Assembly: GCF_002355475.1 (NCBI RefSeq)
Contig: NZ_AP014862.1
Coordinates: 2,542,001-2,606,000, forward strand
DNA: 64,000 nucleotides
Source: Pseudomonas furukawaii
Lineage (GTDB): Bacteria > Pseudomonadota > Gammaproteobacteria > Pseudomonadales > Pseudomonadaceae
Direction of reading: 5' to 3'
Shown here in pieces: positions 46,416-57,630 of this stretch; within the stretch, counting starts at the first letter, position 1, and each line of letters begins with the position of its first letter. The position numbers and the translations under genes are program-made. The notes beneath the pieces are model-generated. The model was given only the letters and a program-made list of their open reading frames with translations. It was not told the DNA's origin and made no database searches.

Positions 46416-46523
46416 GACACCGCTCCTTGAAGAAATGCCCGAAGTCTAGTCCGGCCCTTGCGGGCCGGCGAATGGCATCTGTCTATGGCGCGGATAGCCG
46501 TTGGCGAGGGTTCTCCGGCCCCC

Positions 46524-48005
46524 TCAGGCGCGCAGTTTCAGCTGGCGGATGGCGTGGGACAACTCGCTGGCCAGCTCCGCCAGCTGGGTGCTGGTGCTGG
46601 CGGATTCCACGGTCTGGCTGACGGTGAGCTCGGTGACGTCGCGGATGCCCACCACGGCGCGGGTCATTTCCTCGGCCACCTGGCTCTGCTGCTCGGCGGC
46701 CACGGCGATCTGGGTATTGCTCTCGCGCATCTGCGCCACGGCCCCGGTGATGGCAGCCAGGGCGGTGCCGGCGTCATGGGCGGCCTGGACGCAGTCGTCG
46801 GCCTTGAGGGAGCTTTCCCGCATGAACTCCACGGCGTCGCGGGTGCCGGCCTGCAGGGTGTTGATCATGGAGGTGATCTCGTCGGTGGAATCCTGCACCC
46901 GGCGGGCCAGGTTGCGCACTTCGTCCGCCACCACGGCGAAGCCACGGCCCATCTCGCCAGCGCGGGCGGCCTCGATGGCGGCGTTGAGGGCCAGCAGGTT
47001 GGTCTGCTCGGCGATGCCGTGGATGACGTTCACCACGCCGCTGATCTTCTGGCTGTCCTCGGCCAGGCGCTGGATCATTTCGGCGGTCTGCTGGACGCCG
47101 GACGACAGGCCGGCGATGGAGCTCTCGACCCGCTCCACCACCACCTGGCCCTCGCCGGCCAGCTTGTCGGCGTTCTGCGACTGGTCGCGGGTGTCGGCCG
47201 CATGCTGGGCGATGTGGTGGACGGTGGCGGACATTTCGTTGATGGCGGTGGCGGCCTGGTCGGTCTCGCTCTGCTGGCCGAGCATGCCCTGGCGCACCTC
47301 GCCCATGCTGCTGGCGAGGCGCGCGGCGCCCTCGTCAAGGCGGGCGACGGCCTGGGCCACGGTGCTCACCACGCGCTCGTAGCCTGCCTGCATGGCGTTG
47401 AAGGCGCCGGCCATCTGGCCCACCTCGTCACGGCTGTCCAGGGGGACGCGGGCCGCCAGGTCGCCGCTGCGCTCCACATGGAGCATCACATCCTTGAGGG
47501 TGTTCAGGTGGCTGAGCAGGAAGCGGATCAGCAGTTGCGAGGCCGCCAGCAGGGCCACCATCAGCAGGAAGACGGACGCCGCGTAATCGAAGAAGCGTTC
47601 GCTGAACACCTGGCTGAGGCTTGGCGCCCTGGCCAGCACCGCGACGCGCTGGCCCCCGGCGCGATCGAACACCTGGGCGCCAATCACCGGGTCGCGGCCG
47701 AACAGCCTGTCATGGTCCAGCGCGACCCAGCCGCTGGCGCGGGCCAGGGTCTGGCCCGCCTCGAGCTGCGGGGCGCCGCCACTGGCGAATACCTGCACCT
47801 GGGACGAGGCCGGCAGGGCCTGGCCGGCGGGCCAGGCCTCGAGCAACCGGGCCTGGGCCTGCGCGGCGTTGCGTGCGTCGTCGGCGCGGCCCTGCTGCTC
47901 CAGGGAGAGCGCATGGAGCACCAGCAGCAAGGTGGTGAGAAAGGCCACGGCGTTGACGGCCCAGAACTTGTATTTCAGGGAGATATCGCGGATCCAGTTA
48001 CCCAT
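46524..48005 (-). CDS. Methyl-accepting chemotaxis protein
   Basis: A 493-residue chemoreceptor. TM1 is at about residues 11-33 ([21 protein letters not shown]), with a short periplasmic domain to about 145 and TM2 at about 150-170 ([20 protein letters not shown]). HAMP follows, then the signalling hairpin with [45 protein letters not shown]. The ATG at 48005 ([14 protein letters not shown]) is preferred over the upstream frame. The ligand is unknown; the periplasmic domain is small and of no recognised class. Confidence 0.9.
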   Translation of the reverse strand: MGNWIRDISLKYKFWAVNAVAFLTTLLLVLHALSLEQQGRADDARNAAQAQARLLEAWPAGQALPASSQVQVFASGGAPQLEAGQTLARASGWVALDHDRLFGRDPVIGAQVFDRAGGQRVAVLARAPSLSQVFSERFFDYAASVFLLMVALLAASQLLIRFLLSHLNTLKDVMLHVERSGDLAARVPLDSRDEVGQMAGAFNAMQAGYERVVSTVAQAVARLDEGAARLASSMGEVRQGMLGQQSETDQAATAINEMSATVHHIAQHAADTRDQSQNADKLAGEGQVVVERVESSIAGLSSGVQQTAEMIQRLAEDSQKISGVVNVIHGIAEQTNLLALNAAIEAARAGEMGRGFAVVADEVRNLARRVQDSTDEITSMINTLQAGTRDAVEFMRESSLKADDCVQAAHDAGTALAAITGAVAQMRESNTQIAVAAEQQSQVAEEMTRAVVGIRDVTELTVSQTVESASTSTQLAELASELSHAIRQLKLRA

Positions 48006-48111
48006 GGCGTTCTTCTTGTGTCCGATACGGTATTGGCAAGGTGCCATTATTTTCTGACAGAAATGTCCTGCCGATTTTGATCCGAATCAAGAGGCAACTT
48101 TGACCGAAGCG

Positions 48112-48918
48112 TCAGTCGAGGGGTGGAAGGTCGAAGAAGGCCCGGGCGCAGGCGGTGGTATGAGCCGCCAGCACCTCCGGGCTTTCGCCCCGGTGCAGCG
48201 CCACTTCCCGCAGCACTTCGGTGAGGAAGGCCGGTTCGTTGTGGCCGTGCCTGGGCTTGGGGCGCAGGCTGCGCGGCAGCAGATAGGGCGCGTCGCTTTC
48301 CAGCATCAGTCGGCCCCGGGGAATGTCCCGCACCAGCGGATGCAGGTGGGTGCCACGGCGCTCGTCGCAGATCCAGCCGGTGATGCCGATGTGCAGGTCG
48401 AGGTCCAGGTAGGCGTAGAGGGCGCGTTTCTCGCCGGTGAAGCAGTGGACCACGGCCGCGCTCAACTGGTCGCGGTAATCGCGGACGATGGCCAGCAACC
48501 GCTCGTCGGCGTCGCGCTCATGCAGGAACACCGGCTTGCCGGTTTCCACGGCCAGGGCCAGTTGGTCCTCCAGCGCCTTTTCCTGCAGGGGACGCGGCGA
48601 GAAATCGCGATTGAAGTCCAGGCCGCATTCACCGACGGCCCTGACCCGGGATGCGGTCAGCAGGGCGCGCAGCTGCTGCTGGCTGTCGGCATTCCAACTG
48701 CTGGCCTCATGGGGGTGGACGCCGGCGGTGCTGAACAATCGCAGGCCGCTTTCGTCCAGTTCTTCGGCCGCCAGCAGGGCTTTTTCGCTGTCTTCGAGGT
48801 TGGTGCCGGTCAGCACCATCTGGCGGACGCCGGCGGCTTCCGCGCGTTCCAGCAGGGCGCGTGCGTCGCGGGCAAGACTGGGGTGGGTCAGATTGACGCC
48901 GATGTCGATGAGTTGCAT
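48112..48918 (-). CDS. tatD: TatD-family metal-dependent 3'-5' exonuclease
   Basis: A 268-residue TIM-barrel metallohydrolase. [13 protein letters not shown] corresponds to the family DxHxHL-like metal site (here Asn and Thr-His replace the two His, as in TatD itself). Further ligands lie in [33 protein letters not shown] and [12 protein letters not shown]. TatD degrades single-stranded DNA and RNA in repair and DNA fragmentation. The start at 48918 agrees with the family (MQLIDIGVN). Confidence 0.93.
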   Translation of the reverse strand: MQLIDIGVNLTHPSLARDARALLERAEAAGVRQMVLTGTNLEDSEKALLAAEELDESGLRLFSTAGVHPHEASSWNADSQQQLRALLTASRVRAVGECGLDFNRDFSPRPLQEKALEDQLALAVETGKPVFLHERDADERLLAIVRDYRDQLSAAVVHCFTGEKRALYAYLDLDLHIGITGWICDERRGTHLHPLVRDIPRGRLMLESDAPYLLPRSLRPKPRHGHNEPAFLTEVLREVALHRGESPEVLAAHTTACARAFFDLPPLD

Positions 48919-49132
48919 CGTGCTACCTCGGGTTGGGGACGGGCAGCATAACAAAGCCCGAAATGATTAAAAAAAATCCAACATTTACAGGAACTTGGCG
49001 GCATATGTTGAAGTCGATACCACGCTTTGGCTGGCATCGCAGGCGAAGCTATGACACGCTCCGCGCCCCCCGGCCAACCAGGGGCGGCCCTTTGACGATG
49101 CGCTACCACCCGGCCATGTTCCTGGATAACCG

Positions 49133-50551
49133 ATGACGCGACCGCTGCTGATCCTCCTCTGCCTCCTGGCGCTGCTGCCCTTGCCGGCCAGCGCGCGCCT
49201 GGGAGGGGCGCCGGAGGTCTGGCAGCAGCCGGTGGAGGCGCGCGACCTGGCGCAGATCCGCCGCAGCGGCGTGCTCAAGGTGCTGGTGAACCAGAGCCGC
49301 AACAGTTCCGGGCAGGTCAAGGGCGAGTCGGTTGGGGTGGAGTATCACCGCATCCGCGCCTTCCAGCAGTACCTCAATCGCAACGCCCGCGACGGGCGTG
49401 AAATCCAGTTGAAGATCATTCCCCGGGCCAAGGACCAGTTGCTCGCCGCGCTGCAGCGGGGCGAGGGCGATCTGGTGGCGCCCGGTGAACTGATGGGCCA
49501 GGGCGGCACCCGGGTGAGCGCCAGCGCCCCCTTGCGCAAGGACGTGCCCCTGGTGCTGGTGAGTCGCCAGGGCCAGCGCCGTTACCAGGGCCTCGAACAG
49601 CTGTCGGGACGCAGCGTGGCCCTTCCGGCCGGCAGCGCCGCCGGCGAGGCGGTGCGCAAGGTCAACCAGGGACTGGTGGCGAAGAAGAAGGCGCCCATCC
49701 TGGTGGAGTGGGTCGACCCCTCGCTGGCCGTGGAGGACGTTCTGGAGATGGTCCATGCCGGCATCTTCCCGCTGACCGTGGTGGAGCAGCCCATCGCCGA
49801 CCGCTGGGCCAAGGTCATGCCCCGGCTGCGGGTGGACCGTCACCTGGTGCTGGACAAGCAGGGCGACATGACCTGGTTCGTGCGCCGGGACGCCCCCACC
49901 TTGCGCGCCAGTGTCGATCGCTTCATCGCCGGCTACCGGGTTCCCGCCGACCAGGACGCGGTCTTCCAGCGGGTCTATCGCCGCCTCTACAAGGTCCACA
50001 ATCCCCTGGCCCGGGCCGAGCGGCAGCGCCTGGAGCGTGTCCGTCCCGTGCTGCAGCGCTACGCCGAGGAGCACCGTTTCGACTGGCTCAGCCTCGCCGC
50101 GCTGGCCTACAAGGAATCCAGCTTCAACCCCAATGCCCGGGGCTCGGGCGGTGCCACCGGACTGATGCAGATCACCCCGGGCGCGGCCCGTAGCGTGGGG
50201 GTCGGCAATATCCAGAAGCTCGACAACAACGTGCAGGCTTCGGCCAGGTACCTGGCCATGCTGCGCCGCAGTTTCTTCTCCAGCCGCCAACTGGATGAGC
50301 GCGAGCGCATGGCCTTCGTGCTGGCCGCGTACAACCTCGGGCCGCAGCGGGTCCAGGGCATGCGGGCCGAGGCGCGCCGGCGGGGCCTCGATCCCAACCA
50401 GTGGTTCTTCCAGGTGGAGCGCATCGCCGCCGAGCAGGTGGGTATGGGCGTGGTGAGCTATGTCAATGCGGTGAACAAGTACTACCTGGCCTTCGACCGC
50501 GAGCGTTATCTACTGGAGCCTTCGAAAAAGGCCGGTAAGGCCCGTAAATAA
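49133..50551 (+). CDS. mltF: Membrane-bound lytic transglycosylase F-type (SBP + SLT domains)
   Basis: A 472-residue exported enzyme. The signal peptide is about residues 1-21 (LLCLLALLPLPASA). A solute-binding-protein-3-like regulatory domain spans about 35-265 (IRRSGVLKVLVNQSRNSSGQ). A C-terminal SLT lysozyme-like domain follows with catalytic Glu in LAALAYKESSFNPNARGSGGATGLMQITP. It cleaves peptidoglycan to 1,6-anhydro-muropeptides. The overall plan matches MltF, of which P. aeruginosa has two; which paralogue this is cannot be decided here. Confidence 0.92.
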   Translation: MTRPLLILLCLLALLPLPASARLGGAPEVWQQPVEARDLAQIRRSGVLKVLVNQSRNSSGQVKGESVGVEYHRIRAFQQYLNRNARDGREIQLKIIPRAKDQLLAALQRGEGDLVAPGELMGQGGTRVSASAPLRKDVPLVLVSRQGQRRYQGLEQLSGRSVALPAGSAAGEAVRKVNQGLVAKKKAPILVEWVDPSLAVEDVLEMVHAGIFPLTVVEQPIADRWAKVMPRLRVDRHLVLDKQGDMTWFVRRDAPTLRASVDRFIAGYRVPADQDAVFQRVYRRLYKVHNPLARAERQRLERVRPVLQRYAEEHRFDWLSLAALAYKESSFNPNARGSGGATGLMQITPGAARSVGVGNIQKLDNNVQASARYLAMLRRSFFSSRQLDERERMAFVLAAYNLGPQRVQGMRAEARRRGLDPNQWFFQVERIAAEQVGMGVVSYVNAVNKYYLAFDRERYLLEPSKKAGKARK

Positions 50552-50652
50552 TCGATTAAATAGATATATTCGCTGAGATTTTTGCGATTTTAATATCTAA
50601 AAATTCTACTAAGCTTCTGTCCATCGACTCCCACAACACAAGGAACACCTCG

Positions 50653-51087
50653 ATGAGCTCCCCGATCAAATCCGTTCTCGCCACCAACGCCGGCTATGGC
50701 ATCACCCTGCTGCGGGTCGTCACCGGCCTGACCTTCATGGCCCACGGTGCGCAGAAGTTGTTCGGCATGTTCGGCGGTTATGGCCTGACGGGCACTGGGC
50801 AGTGGATGGAAAGCATCGGCCTCGCCCCCGGCTACCTGATGGCCCTGATGGCCGGCAGCGCCGAGTTCTTCGGCGGCCTGGCCCTGGTGATCGGCCTGCT
50901 GGTGCGTCCCGCCGCGCTGTCGCTGGTCGTGGCCATGGTGGTGGCGATCTTCAGCGTGCACTGGGCCAGCGGTTTCTTCATCACCAACGGTGGCTACGAG
51001 TACGCCCTGATTCTCGGCCTGATCAGCGCCACCCTGCTGATCGAGGGTGCCGGCAAGCTGTCCCTGGACAGCAACCTGGCGAAGTGA
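50653..51087 (+). CDS. DoxX-family membrane protein
   Basis: A 144-residue protein with four hydrophobic helices. It starts GYGITLLRVVTGLTFMAHGAQKLFGMFGG, the DoxX signature, then MESIGLAPGYLMALMAGSAEFFGGLALVIGLLVRPAALSLV. DoxX proteins act in thiol or quinone redox homeostasis in some bacteria. The upstream 100 bp is notably AT-rich and holds a dyad TAGATAT/ATATCTA (50561-50567 and 50593-50599). A terminator follows at 51105. Confidence 0.9.
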   Translation: MSSPIKSVLATNAGYGITLLRVVTGLTFMAHGAQKLFGMFGGYGLTGTGQWMESIGLAPGYLMALMAGSAEFFGGLALVIGLLVRPAALSLVVAMVVAIFSVHWASGFFITNGGYEYALILGLISATLLIEGAGKLSLDSNLAK

Positions 51088-51104
51088 CGCGCTCCGCATC
51101 CAGG

Positions 51105-51130
51105 AAAAAGGCCTGCTCTGCAGGCCTTTT
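51105..51130. terminator. Terminator between doxX and lipase chaperone genes
   Basis: AAAAAGGCCTGC-TCTG-CAGGCCTTTT: GGCCTGC pairs with GCAGGCC, with flanking A and T runs, between convergent genes. Confidence 0.88.
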
Positions 51131-51136
51131 CGCGTT

Positions 51137-52174
51137 CTAGGGGTTGGCCTTCCTGGCCTGCACCAGCTCGGCGGCGGCCCGCAGGCGCAAGCGCTCCTGG
51201 GGGCTGAAACCGTCCTCCTGCAATCGCGCGATGGCGGCGGCCTTGTCGCTGTCGCTGAGGCCCTCGCTGGCCTCGATGCGCCCTTTTTCCTTCAGGTAGG
51301 CCTGAAGCCTTTGCTGCCACTGCAGGCGTTGCCGGTCCAGGGTTTCCAGCCGCGCCGCAGCTTCCGCCCCGACCAGTTGCCGGCGAAGTTGCCTGACCTG
51401 CTCCGGGCTGCCGCCGGCGGCCTGGAGTGCGCCGACCTGGGCGCGGAGTTCGGCTTGCAACTGGCTGGCCACGGCGGCCTGAAGAGGCTCCGGCAGGGCG
51501 GCGCGCAGCTGGTCGATGGCGGCGGCCTTGGCGGCCGGATCGAGGCGGGCGTCCCGCTGGATCGCCAGGCGCTGCAGGGTGAAGGCGTTATAGGCCTCCT
51601 CGCTGGCGAAGAAGGCTTGATGGGCGTCGGCGCTGAAGATGCGCGCCCGCAACGCCTGTACCGCGACTTCGCGCTGGCGAAGCGCGTCCAGGTCGGCCAG
51701 CAGCGGCAGGTCACGTTCCAATTGCGCCAGTTGACGCTTGTAGTCCAGGTACTGCCCCAGCAGCGCCAGGGCCTGTCCTTCGGCGGGGGCATCCAGTCGC
51801 CCGGCGATATGGTCCCGCAGGCGCTGCACGCTGCCCGCCAGGGATTCCTCGCCCAGGGTGCTGAGGAAGTAGTCGAACAGGCGACGGATGTCCTCGGTCA
51901 CCAGCAGGTTGCCGGCCGCGTCGAGGTGGAATCGGCCATCCACCTCGGTGCCGGCGAGGGAGGCCGGTAGCGGGGTGCGAGTGGGGGCGGGAGCCGCTGC
52001 GGCAGCGACGGGCGCCGCCGGGGCCCGCGTCTGTGGCGGAGGAGCCTGCGCCACCGAGGCGTCCGCCGGTTGCGACAATGCGGCGGCGGCGGGCGCCGGC
52101 TCGCCGCCCCCGCGCAGGAGGATGGCCAGGGCGCCGGCGAAGGCGATGGGCAGGAGCAGCAGGAGTCGTTTCAC
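51137..52174 (-). CDS. lifO: Lipase-specific foldase (lipase chaperone, Lif)
   Basis: A 345-residue steric chaperone anchored in the inner membrane by one N-terminal helix ([18 protein letters not shown]), followed by an Ala/Pro-rich linker to about residue 75. The folding domain begins with [34 protein letters not shown], containing the Lif RxxFDYxLSxxGE signature. The rest is helical. It folds the secreted lipase encoded directly upstream in the same direction (55 bp apart), the standard lip-lif operon. Confidence 0.96.
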   Translation of the reverse strand: MKRLLLLLPIAFAGALAILLRGGGEPAPAAAALSQPADASVAQAPPPQTRAPAAPVAAAAAPAPTRTPLPASLAGTEVDGRFHLDAAGNLLVTEDIRRLFDYFLSTLGEESLAGSVQRLRDHIAGRLDAPAEGQALALLGQYLDYKRQLAQLERDLPLLADLDALRQREVAVQALRARIFSADAHQAFFASEEAYNAFTLQRLAIQRDARLDPAAKAAAIDQLRAALPEPLQAAVASQLQAELRAQVGALQAAGGSPEQVRQLRRQLVGAEAAARLETLDRQRLQWQQRLQAYLKEKGRIEASEGLSDSDKAAAIARLQEDGFSPQERLRLRAAAELVQARKANP

Positions 52175-52229
52175 GGGACGGGTTCCGGTGCGGGGGACGG
52201 AGGGCGGGGCCGGCGGGCCCCGCGCGGAC

Positions 52230-53252
<1,023 letters not shown>

Positions 53253-53386
53253 TCAAGCAGGGCGGAAGGCAGGAACCATGCCAGCGCCGATGTGTTGGAA
53301 ATGATCGCTCTGGGATGGGGTTTTCGCGGATGTTTACAACCGTTCACCGGAAGATGGTCGCCAGTTTTCTGTTACGGGGCGAAACG

Positions 53387-53917
53387 TCAGGTTGGGGCCT
53401 GGGGCCGCAATGGCCACTGTCCGAGAACCCGATATCGAGTGCCTTTCGCGGTGTTTTCCGAGACGAACAGGGCAAATTCGCTGACCGGCCAATCAAAGGT
53501 CGGGCTGGGCGTCCCGGGCAGTTTCGTGCAGTGCCGGGCGAGGGTCAGGTGAGGTTTGAAGGCGCGGCTTTCCAGGCTGAATCCAGCGGCGAGCAGGCGT
53601 TGCCGCAGTTGTCGTTCCAGGTCGACCAGCTCGGGCGGCAGCGTGCCGGGTGCCAGGTGCAGCAGGCCGTTCTTCCAGCGGGCCAGGCGGTCCAGGCGCA
53701 GGATGAAGGACGCGGGGGTGAGGCTGGCCGCCAGGGCGGCGAGGGGTTCGATCTGGCCCCGGGGCTGGGCCCCGAGAAAAGCGAGGGTGAGGTGGAGGTT
53801 CTCGGGCGCAACGGGCTTGCCCTCCAGGGCCACGCCGGCGCGCCAGGCGGTGATGTCGCCAGTCAGTTGTGCGGGGCAGGGAAGGGCGAAGAACAGGCGC
53901 AGCGGCGGTGTGGTCAT
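53387..53917 (-). CDS. thpR: RNA 2',3'-cyclic phosphodiesterase
   Basis: A 176-residue 2H-phosphoesterase. The two catalytic HxT motifs are HLTLAFLG (about residue 42) and HLTLARH (about 125). The N-terminus RLFFALPCPAQL is typical of ThpR (formerly 2'-5' RNA ligase LigT). It opens 2',3'-cyclic phosphates at RNA ends. It is downstream of the lipase promoter region and transcribed in the same direction, but 212 bp separate the two, so it is probably independent. Confidence 0.92.
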   Translation of the reverse strand: MTTPPLRLFFALPCPAQLTGDITAWRAGVALEGKPVAPENLHLTLAFLGAQPRGQIEPLAALAASLTPASFILRLDRLARWKNGLLHLAPGTLPPELVDLERQLRQRLLAAGFSLESRAFKPHLTLARHCTKLPGTPSPTFDWPVSEFALFVSENTAKGTRYRVLGQWPLRPQAPT

Positions 53918-54114
53918 GGGGAGCCCCGGAGTGTCGACGGTCGCCTTGACAGTATTGCGCGGGCTTCTCTAGGATGCCGCCCCATGCGCCGATTTAGTCA
54001 GCTACTTGCGGGGCGCGGAAGTCTTCACAGGCTTCGAATTACCGCTAAAGCGCTGGTTCGGTGTCGCCTCTCACCGCTGCCCAGCGGGATCCAATGAGGC
54101 GGAGACACGACACC

Positions 54115-54423
54115 ATGACCTGTCCCCAACCCCTGCTGAGACTCGCGCCCATCACCTCCGGGCTCGTCCTGCGCAATCCCCGCATCCTCCTTGGCGGTTC
54201 CCACCAGCCGACGCTGCTGCGTTACCTCGAAGGCTGGCCCAAGCGCTGGCACCAGCCACGCAATTTCCTGATCCAGTTCGTTCGCGAAGGCGAGTCCCTG
54301 TCCCGTTTCGGCACCGGCAGCTTCGACATGGCGGTGATCCAGGCCCCCAGCGCCGAGGCGGCGCCGGCGACCATCGCGGAACTGGTGCGGGTCGCCCGCC
54401 AGGGGCTGATCACCCGCCGTTGA
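54115..54423 (+). CDS. Small conserved-looking protein of unknown function
   Basis: A 102-residue protein starting MTCPQPLLRLAPITSGLVLRNPRILLGG. The tail TGSFDMAVIQAPSAEAAPATIAELVRVARQGLITRR has the form of a methyltransferase C-lobe (FDxxxx, then ELxRVxxxGG) but lacks any SAM-binding motif. It may thus be a degenerate or partial domain. GGAGA 8 nt before the ATG supports this start; ATG at 54094 is an alternative. It is convergent with the SulP gene, whose stop is 23 bp away. Confidence 0.55.
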   Translation: MTCPQPLLRLAPITSGLVLRNPRILLGGSHQPTLLRYLEGWPKRWHQPRNFLIQFVREGESLSRFGTGSFDMAVIQAPSAEAAPATIAELVRVARQGLITRR

Positions 54424-54445
54424 GGGGCCGTTCCCAGGCCAGGAC

Positions 54446-55891
54446 TCAGCCCTGCTGTTCGCCGGCGCGCCTGAGCAGGGTCCGGCAGCGCTCCGACAGG
54501 TGCACCACCCGCAGGTGCTTGCCGGCCCTGGTGTAGCGCTCCCGCAGGGTCTTCAGCGCGGCGATGGCGGAGTAGTCGACGAAGCTCAGGTGCTGGCAGT
54601 CCAGCGTCACCTGGGCCGGGTCGCCCGCCGGGTCGAACTGGTTGAGGAAGGGCGTGGTGGAGGCGAAGAACAGGGTGCCGTGGACCCGGTACAGCTTGCT
54701 GCCATCGGGCTCGGCATGGGTGTCGGCGTAGAGTTCGCGGGCATGGTGCCAGGCGAAGTTCAGCGCGGCGATGACGATGCCGCAGAGCACGGCGGTGGCC
54801 AGGTCGGTGAACACCGTGATCACCGTCACCGCGACGATCACCAGCACATCGCTCATCGGCACCTTGCCGGCCACCCGCAGCGAACCCCAGGCGAAGGTCT
54901 GCTGGGCCACCACGAACATCACCCCCACCAGCGCCGCCAGCGGAATGCGCTCGATCAGCGGCGAGAGAAAGAGCACGAAGAGCAGGACCATCACCCCGGC
55001 GACGATGCCGGAAAGGCGTCCCCGGCCGCCGGAGCCGAGGTTGATCACGGTCTGGCCGATCATGGCGCAGCCGCCCATGCCACCGAAGGCGCCGGAGACC
55101 ATGTTGGCCGCGCCCAGGGCCACGCATTCGCGGTCGGGGTAGCCGCGGCTTTCGGTGATTTCGTCGGTGAGGTTCAGGGTCAGCAGGGTTTCCAAAAGGC
55201 CCACCAGCGCCATGAGGATGGCGTAGGGGGCGATGATGGCCAGGGTCTCCAGGTTCCAGGGAATGTCCGGCAGGGCGAACGTCGGCAGGCCGCCGGCGAT
55301 GTGGGCCATGTCACCCAGGGTCCGCGTCGGCAGCTGCAGCAGGTAGACCAGCAGGCCCACGCCGAGGATCGCCACCAGCGCCGGCGGCACGGCGCGGGTC
55401 AGGCGCGGCAGCAGGTAGACCACCCCCATGGTCAGGGCCACCAGGCCGAGCATCAGGTAGAGCGGGGTGCCGCTCAGCCAGGTTTCCCCTTCCTTGAAGT
55501 GCTCCAGCTGCGCCAGGGCGATGATGATCGCCAGGCCGTTGACGAAGCCGAGCATCACCGGGTAAGGCACCATCCGCACCAGCTTGCCGAGGCGCAACAG
55601 CCCGAAGGCCACCATGATCAGGCCACCCAGCAGCACCGTGGCCAAGAGGTACTGCACGCCGTGCTGCACCACCAGGGCGACTATCACCACCGCCATGGAA
55701 CCGGCGGCGCCGGAGACCATCCCCGGACGTCCGCCGAACAGCGCGGTGAGGGTGCAGATGATGAAGGCTCCGTAGAGGCCCATCAGCGGGTTGAGGTGGG
55801 CGACCAGGGCGAAGGCGATGCACTCGGGCACGAGGGCGAAGGACGTGGTCAGTCCGGCCAGGACATCGGCACGGAGGCGGGCTGGTTTCAT
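54446..55891 (-). CDS. SulP-family anion transporter with STAS domain
   Basis: A 481-residue SLC26/SulP transporter. The start KPARLRADVLAGLTTSFALVPECIAFALVAHLNPLMGLYGAF is the family entry signature. Ten or more helices follow (GGCAMIGQTVINLGSGGRGRLSGI in the middle), then a C-terminal STAS domain (DCQHLSFVDYSAIAALKTLRER). Substrates in bacteria include sulfate, bicarbonate and dicarboxylates. It is shorter than typical, since the STAS segment is compact. No carbonic anhydrase gene is adjacent. Substrate unresolved. Confidence 0.9.
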   Translation of the reverse strand: MKPARLRADVLAGLTTSFALVPECIAFALVAHLNPLMGLYGAFIICTLTALFGGRPGMVSGAAGSMAVVIVALVVQHGVQYLLATVLLGGLIMVAFGLLRLGKLVRMVPYPVMLGFVNGLAIIIALAQLEHFKEGETWLSGTPLYLMLGLVALTMGVVYLLPRLTRAVPPALVAILGVGLLVYLLQLPTRTLGDMAHIAGGLPTFALPDIPWNLETLAIIAPYAILMALVGLLETLLTLNLTDEITESRGYPDRECVALGAANMVSGAFGGMGGCAMIGQTVINLGSGGRGRLSGIVAGVMVLLFVLFLSPLIERIPLAALVGVMFVVAQQTFAWGSLRVAGKVPMSDVLVIVAVTVITVFTDLATAVLCGIVIAALNFAWHHARELYADTHAEPDGSKLYRVHGTLFFASTTPFLNQFDPAGDPAQVTLDCQHLSFVDYSAIAALKTLRERYTRAGKHLRVVHLSERCRTLLRRAGEQQG

Positions 55892-56136
55892 CGGTGATCC
55901 AGGGCTGGGCCAGCGGCGCTGGCGGGTGAGACGGAAAAGCGGGGGGAGAATTCTACGGACGTGGAGGGGATCCGGCCAGTCCGGCGCCCGTAACGCTCGC
56001 CAGCGGCAGCGACCGGGTCGGGTCCGCCGGGGCCCTCAGGCGGGGATGGGCGGCGCGGGGGCGGTAAAACGAAAAGCGACCCGGCTCAACCACCGCACGT
56101 GGGGCGGTGGCCGGGGCGGGTCGCTCAATCCATCGG

Positions 56137-57630
56137 TCAGGCGGAGGCGTTGATCCAGATGGTCTTCAGCTCGGTGTACTGGTCATGGGCCCAGATCGAC
56201 TTGTCGCGCCCACCGAAGCCGGACTCCTTGTAGCCACCGAAGGGCGTGGAGGCGTCGCCTTCGCCGAAGCAGTTGACGGTCACCACGCCGGCACGGATCT
56301 CCCGCGACAGGCGCAGGGCATTGCGCAGGCTGCCGGTGTAGGCCGACGCGGCCAGGCCGTAGACGGTGTCGTTGGCCAGTTCGATCGCCTCGTCGATAGT
56401 CGAGAAGCTGGTGACGCTGAGCACCGGGCCGAAGATCTCCTCGATGAACAGGCGGCTGTCACGGGCCACGCCGTCGACGATGGTCGGCTGCACGAACACG
56501 CCCGAATCGGTCTCGCCGCCCAGCACGACGTCGAGCTTCTGCTCGGTGGCGTAGGTCAGGTAGGAGCGGACCTTCTCGAAGTGCGATTTGCTGACCATTG
56601 CCCCCAGACGGTTGTCCGGGTCCAGCGGGTCGCCGAGTTTCCAGTCCTTGAGGTGCTTGGCGATCAGCGCAAGCAACTCGTCCTTGACGTCCTCATGGAC
56701 GATCAGGCGCGAGGACGCCGAGCAGTTCTCGCCCATGTTCCAGAAGGCGCCGGCGGTGACGAACTGGGCGACTTCGTCCAGGTTCTCGCAGTCGTTCATG
56801 ACCACCGCGGGGTTCTTGCCGCCCAGTTCCAGCACGATGCGCTTGAGGTTGGACTCGGCGGCGTACTTCAGGAACAGCCGGCCGGTATCGGTGGAGCCGG
56901 TGAAGCTGACCATGGGGATGTCCATGTGGCGGCCGATGGCCTCGCCCACCTCACGTCCGCCACCCGGGACGAGGTTGAACACACCGGCGGGAATGCCCGC
57001 TTCATGGGCCAGCTCCACCACGCGCAGGGCGCTGAGGGTGGTTTCCTTGGCCGGCTTGACCACGATGGAGCAACCGGCCGCCAGCGAGGGGCCGATCTTC
57101 CAGGCCAGCATCAGCAGCGGGAAGTTCCACGGCAGCACCAGGCCGACCACGCCGATGGCTTCGCGCACCACCATGGTCACGGCCGCATTGCCCGTGGGGG
57201 CGGTGCTGTCGTAGATCTTGTCGATCAGCTCGGCGTGCCAGCGCAGGGTATGGATGGTTTCCGGCACGTCGACGTTCTGGCATTCGCTGACCGGCTTGCC
57301 GCTGTCCAGGGATTCGAGCACCGCCAGTTCATGGGCGTTGTCTTCCAGCAGCTGGGCGAAGCGGAGCAGGATGTGCTTGCGCTCGCCGGGCTGCAGCTTC
57401 GACCAGCGGCCGTCGTCGAACGCCCGCTTGGCGGCGGCCACGGCCACATCGACATCCTCCGCGTCGCACGCGGCGACCTCGGCCAGGCGCTCGCCGGTGG
57501 CCGGGTTGGTGGTGACGAAGGTACGGCCCGACAGCGCATCGCGGAATTCACCGTCGATGAAGGCCTGGGTACGGAATTCCAGTTTCGCGGCGATTTCCGC
57601 GTACTGCGCCTTGCTCAGCAACTCAGCCAT
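56137..57630 (-). CDS. Aldehyde dehydrogenase of the PuuC/KauB type
   Basis: A 497-residue NAD(P)-dependent aldehyde dehydrogenase. VLPWNFPLLMLAWKIGPSLAAG is the cofactor entry, FTGSTDTG the nucleotide loop, the general base is Glu268 in VLELGGKNP, and the nucleophile is Cys303 in MGENCSASSR. The overall pattern is closest to the amino-aldehyde dehydrogenases PuuC/KauB. Its start overlaps the stop of the DapA-family lyase by 8 nt, so the two are translationally coupled. The aldehyde it oxidises is probably made by the lyase or by the FAD amine oxidase of the same cluster. Confidence 0.93.
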   Translation of the reverse strand: MAELLSKAQYAEIAAKLEFRTQAFIDGEFRDALSGRTFVTTNPATGERLAEVAACDAEDVDVAVAAAKRAFDDGRWSKLQPGERKHILLRFAQLLEDNAHELAVLESLDSGKPVSECQNVDVPETIHTLRWHAELIDKIYDSTAPTGNAAVTMVVREAIGVVGLVLPWNFPLLMLAWKIGPSLAAGCSIVVKPAKETTLSALRVVELAHEAGIPAGVFNLVPGGGREVGEAIGRHMDIPMVSFTGSTDTGRLFLKYAAESNLKRIVLELGGKNPAVVMNDCENLDEVAQFVTAGAFWNMGENCSASSRLIVHEDVKDELLALIAKHLKDWKLGDPLDPDNRLGAMVSKSHFEKVRSYLTYATEQKLDVVLGGETDSGVFVQPTIVDGVARDSRLFIEEIFGPVLSVTSFSTIDEAIELANDTVYGLAASAYTGSLRNALRLSREIRAGVVTVNCFGEGDASTPFGGYKESGFGGRDKSIWAHDQYTELKTIWINASA

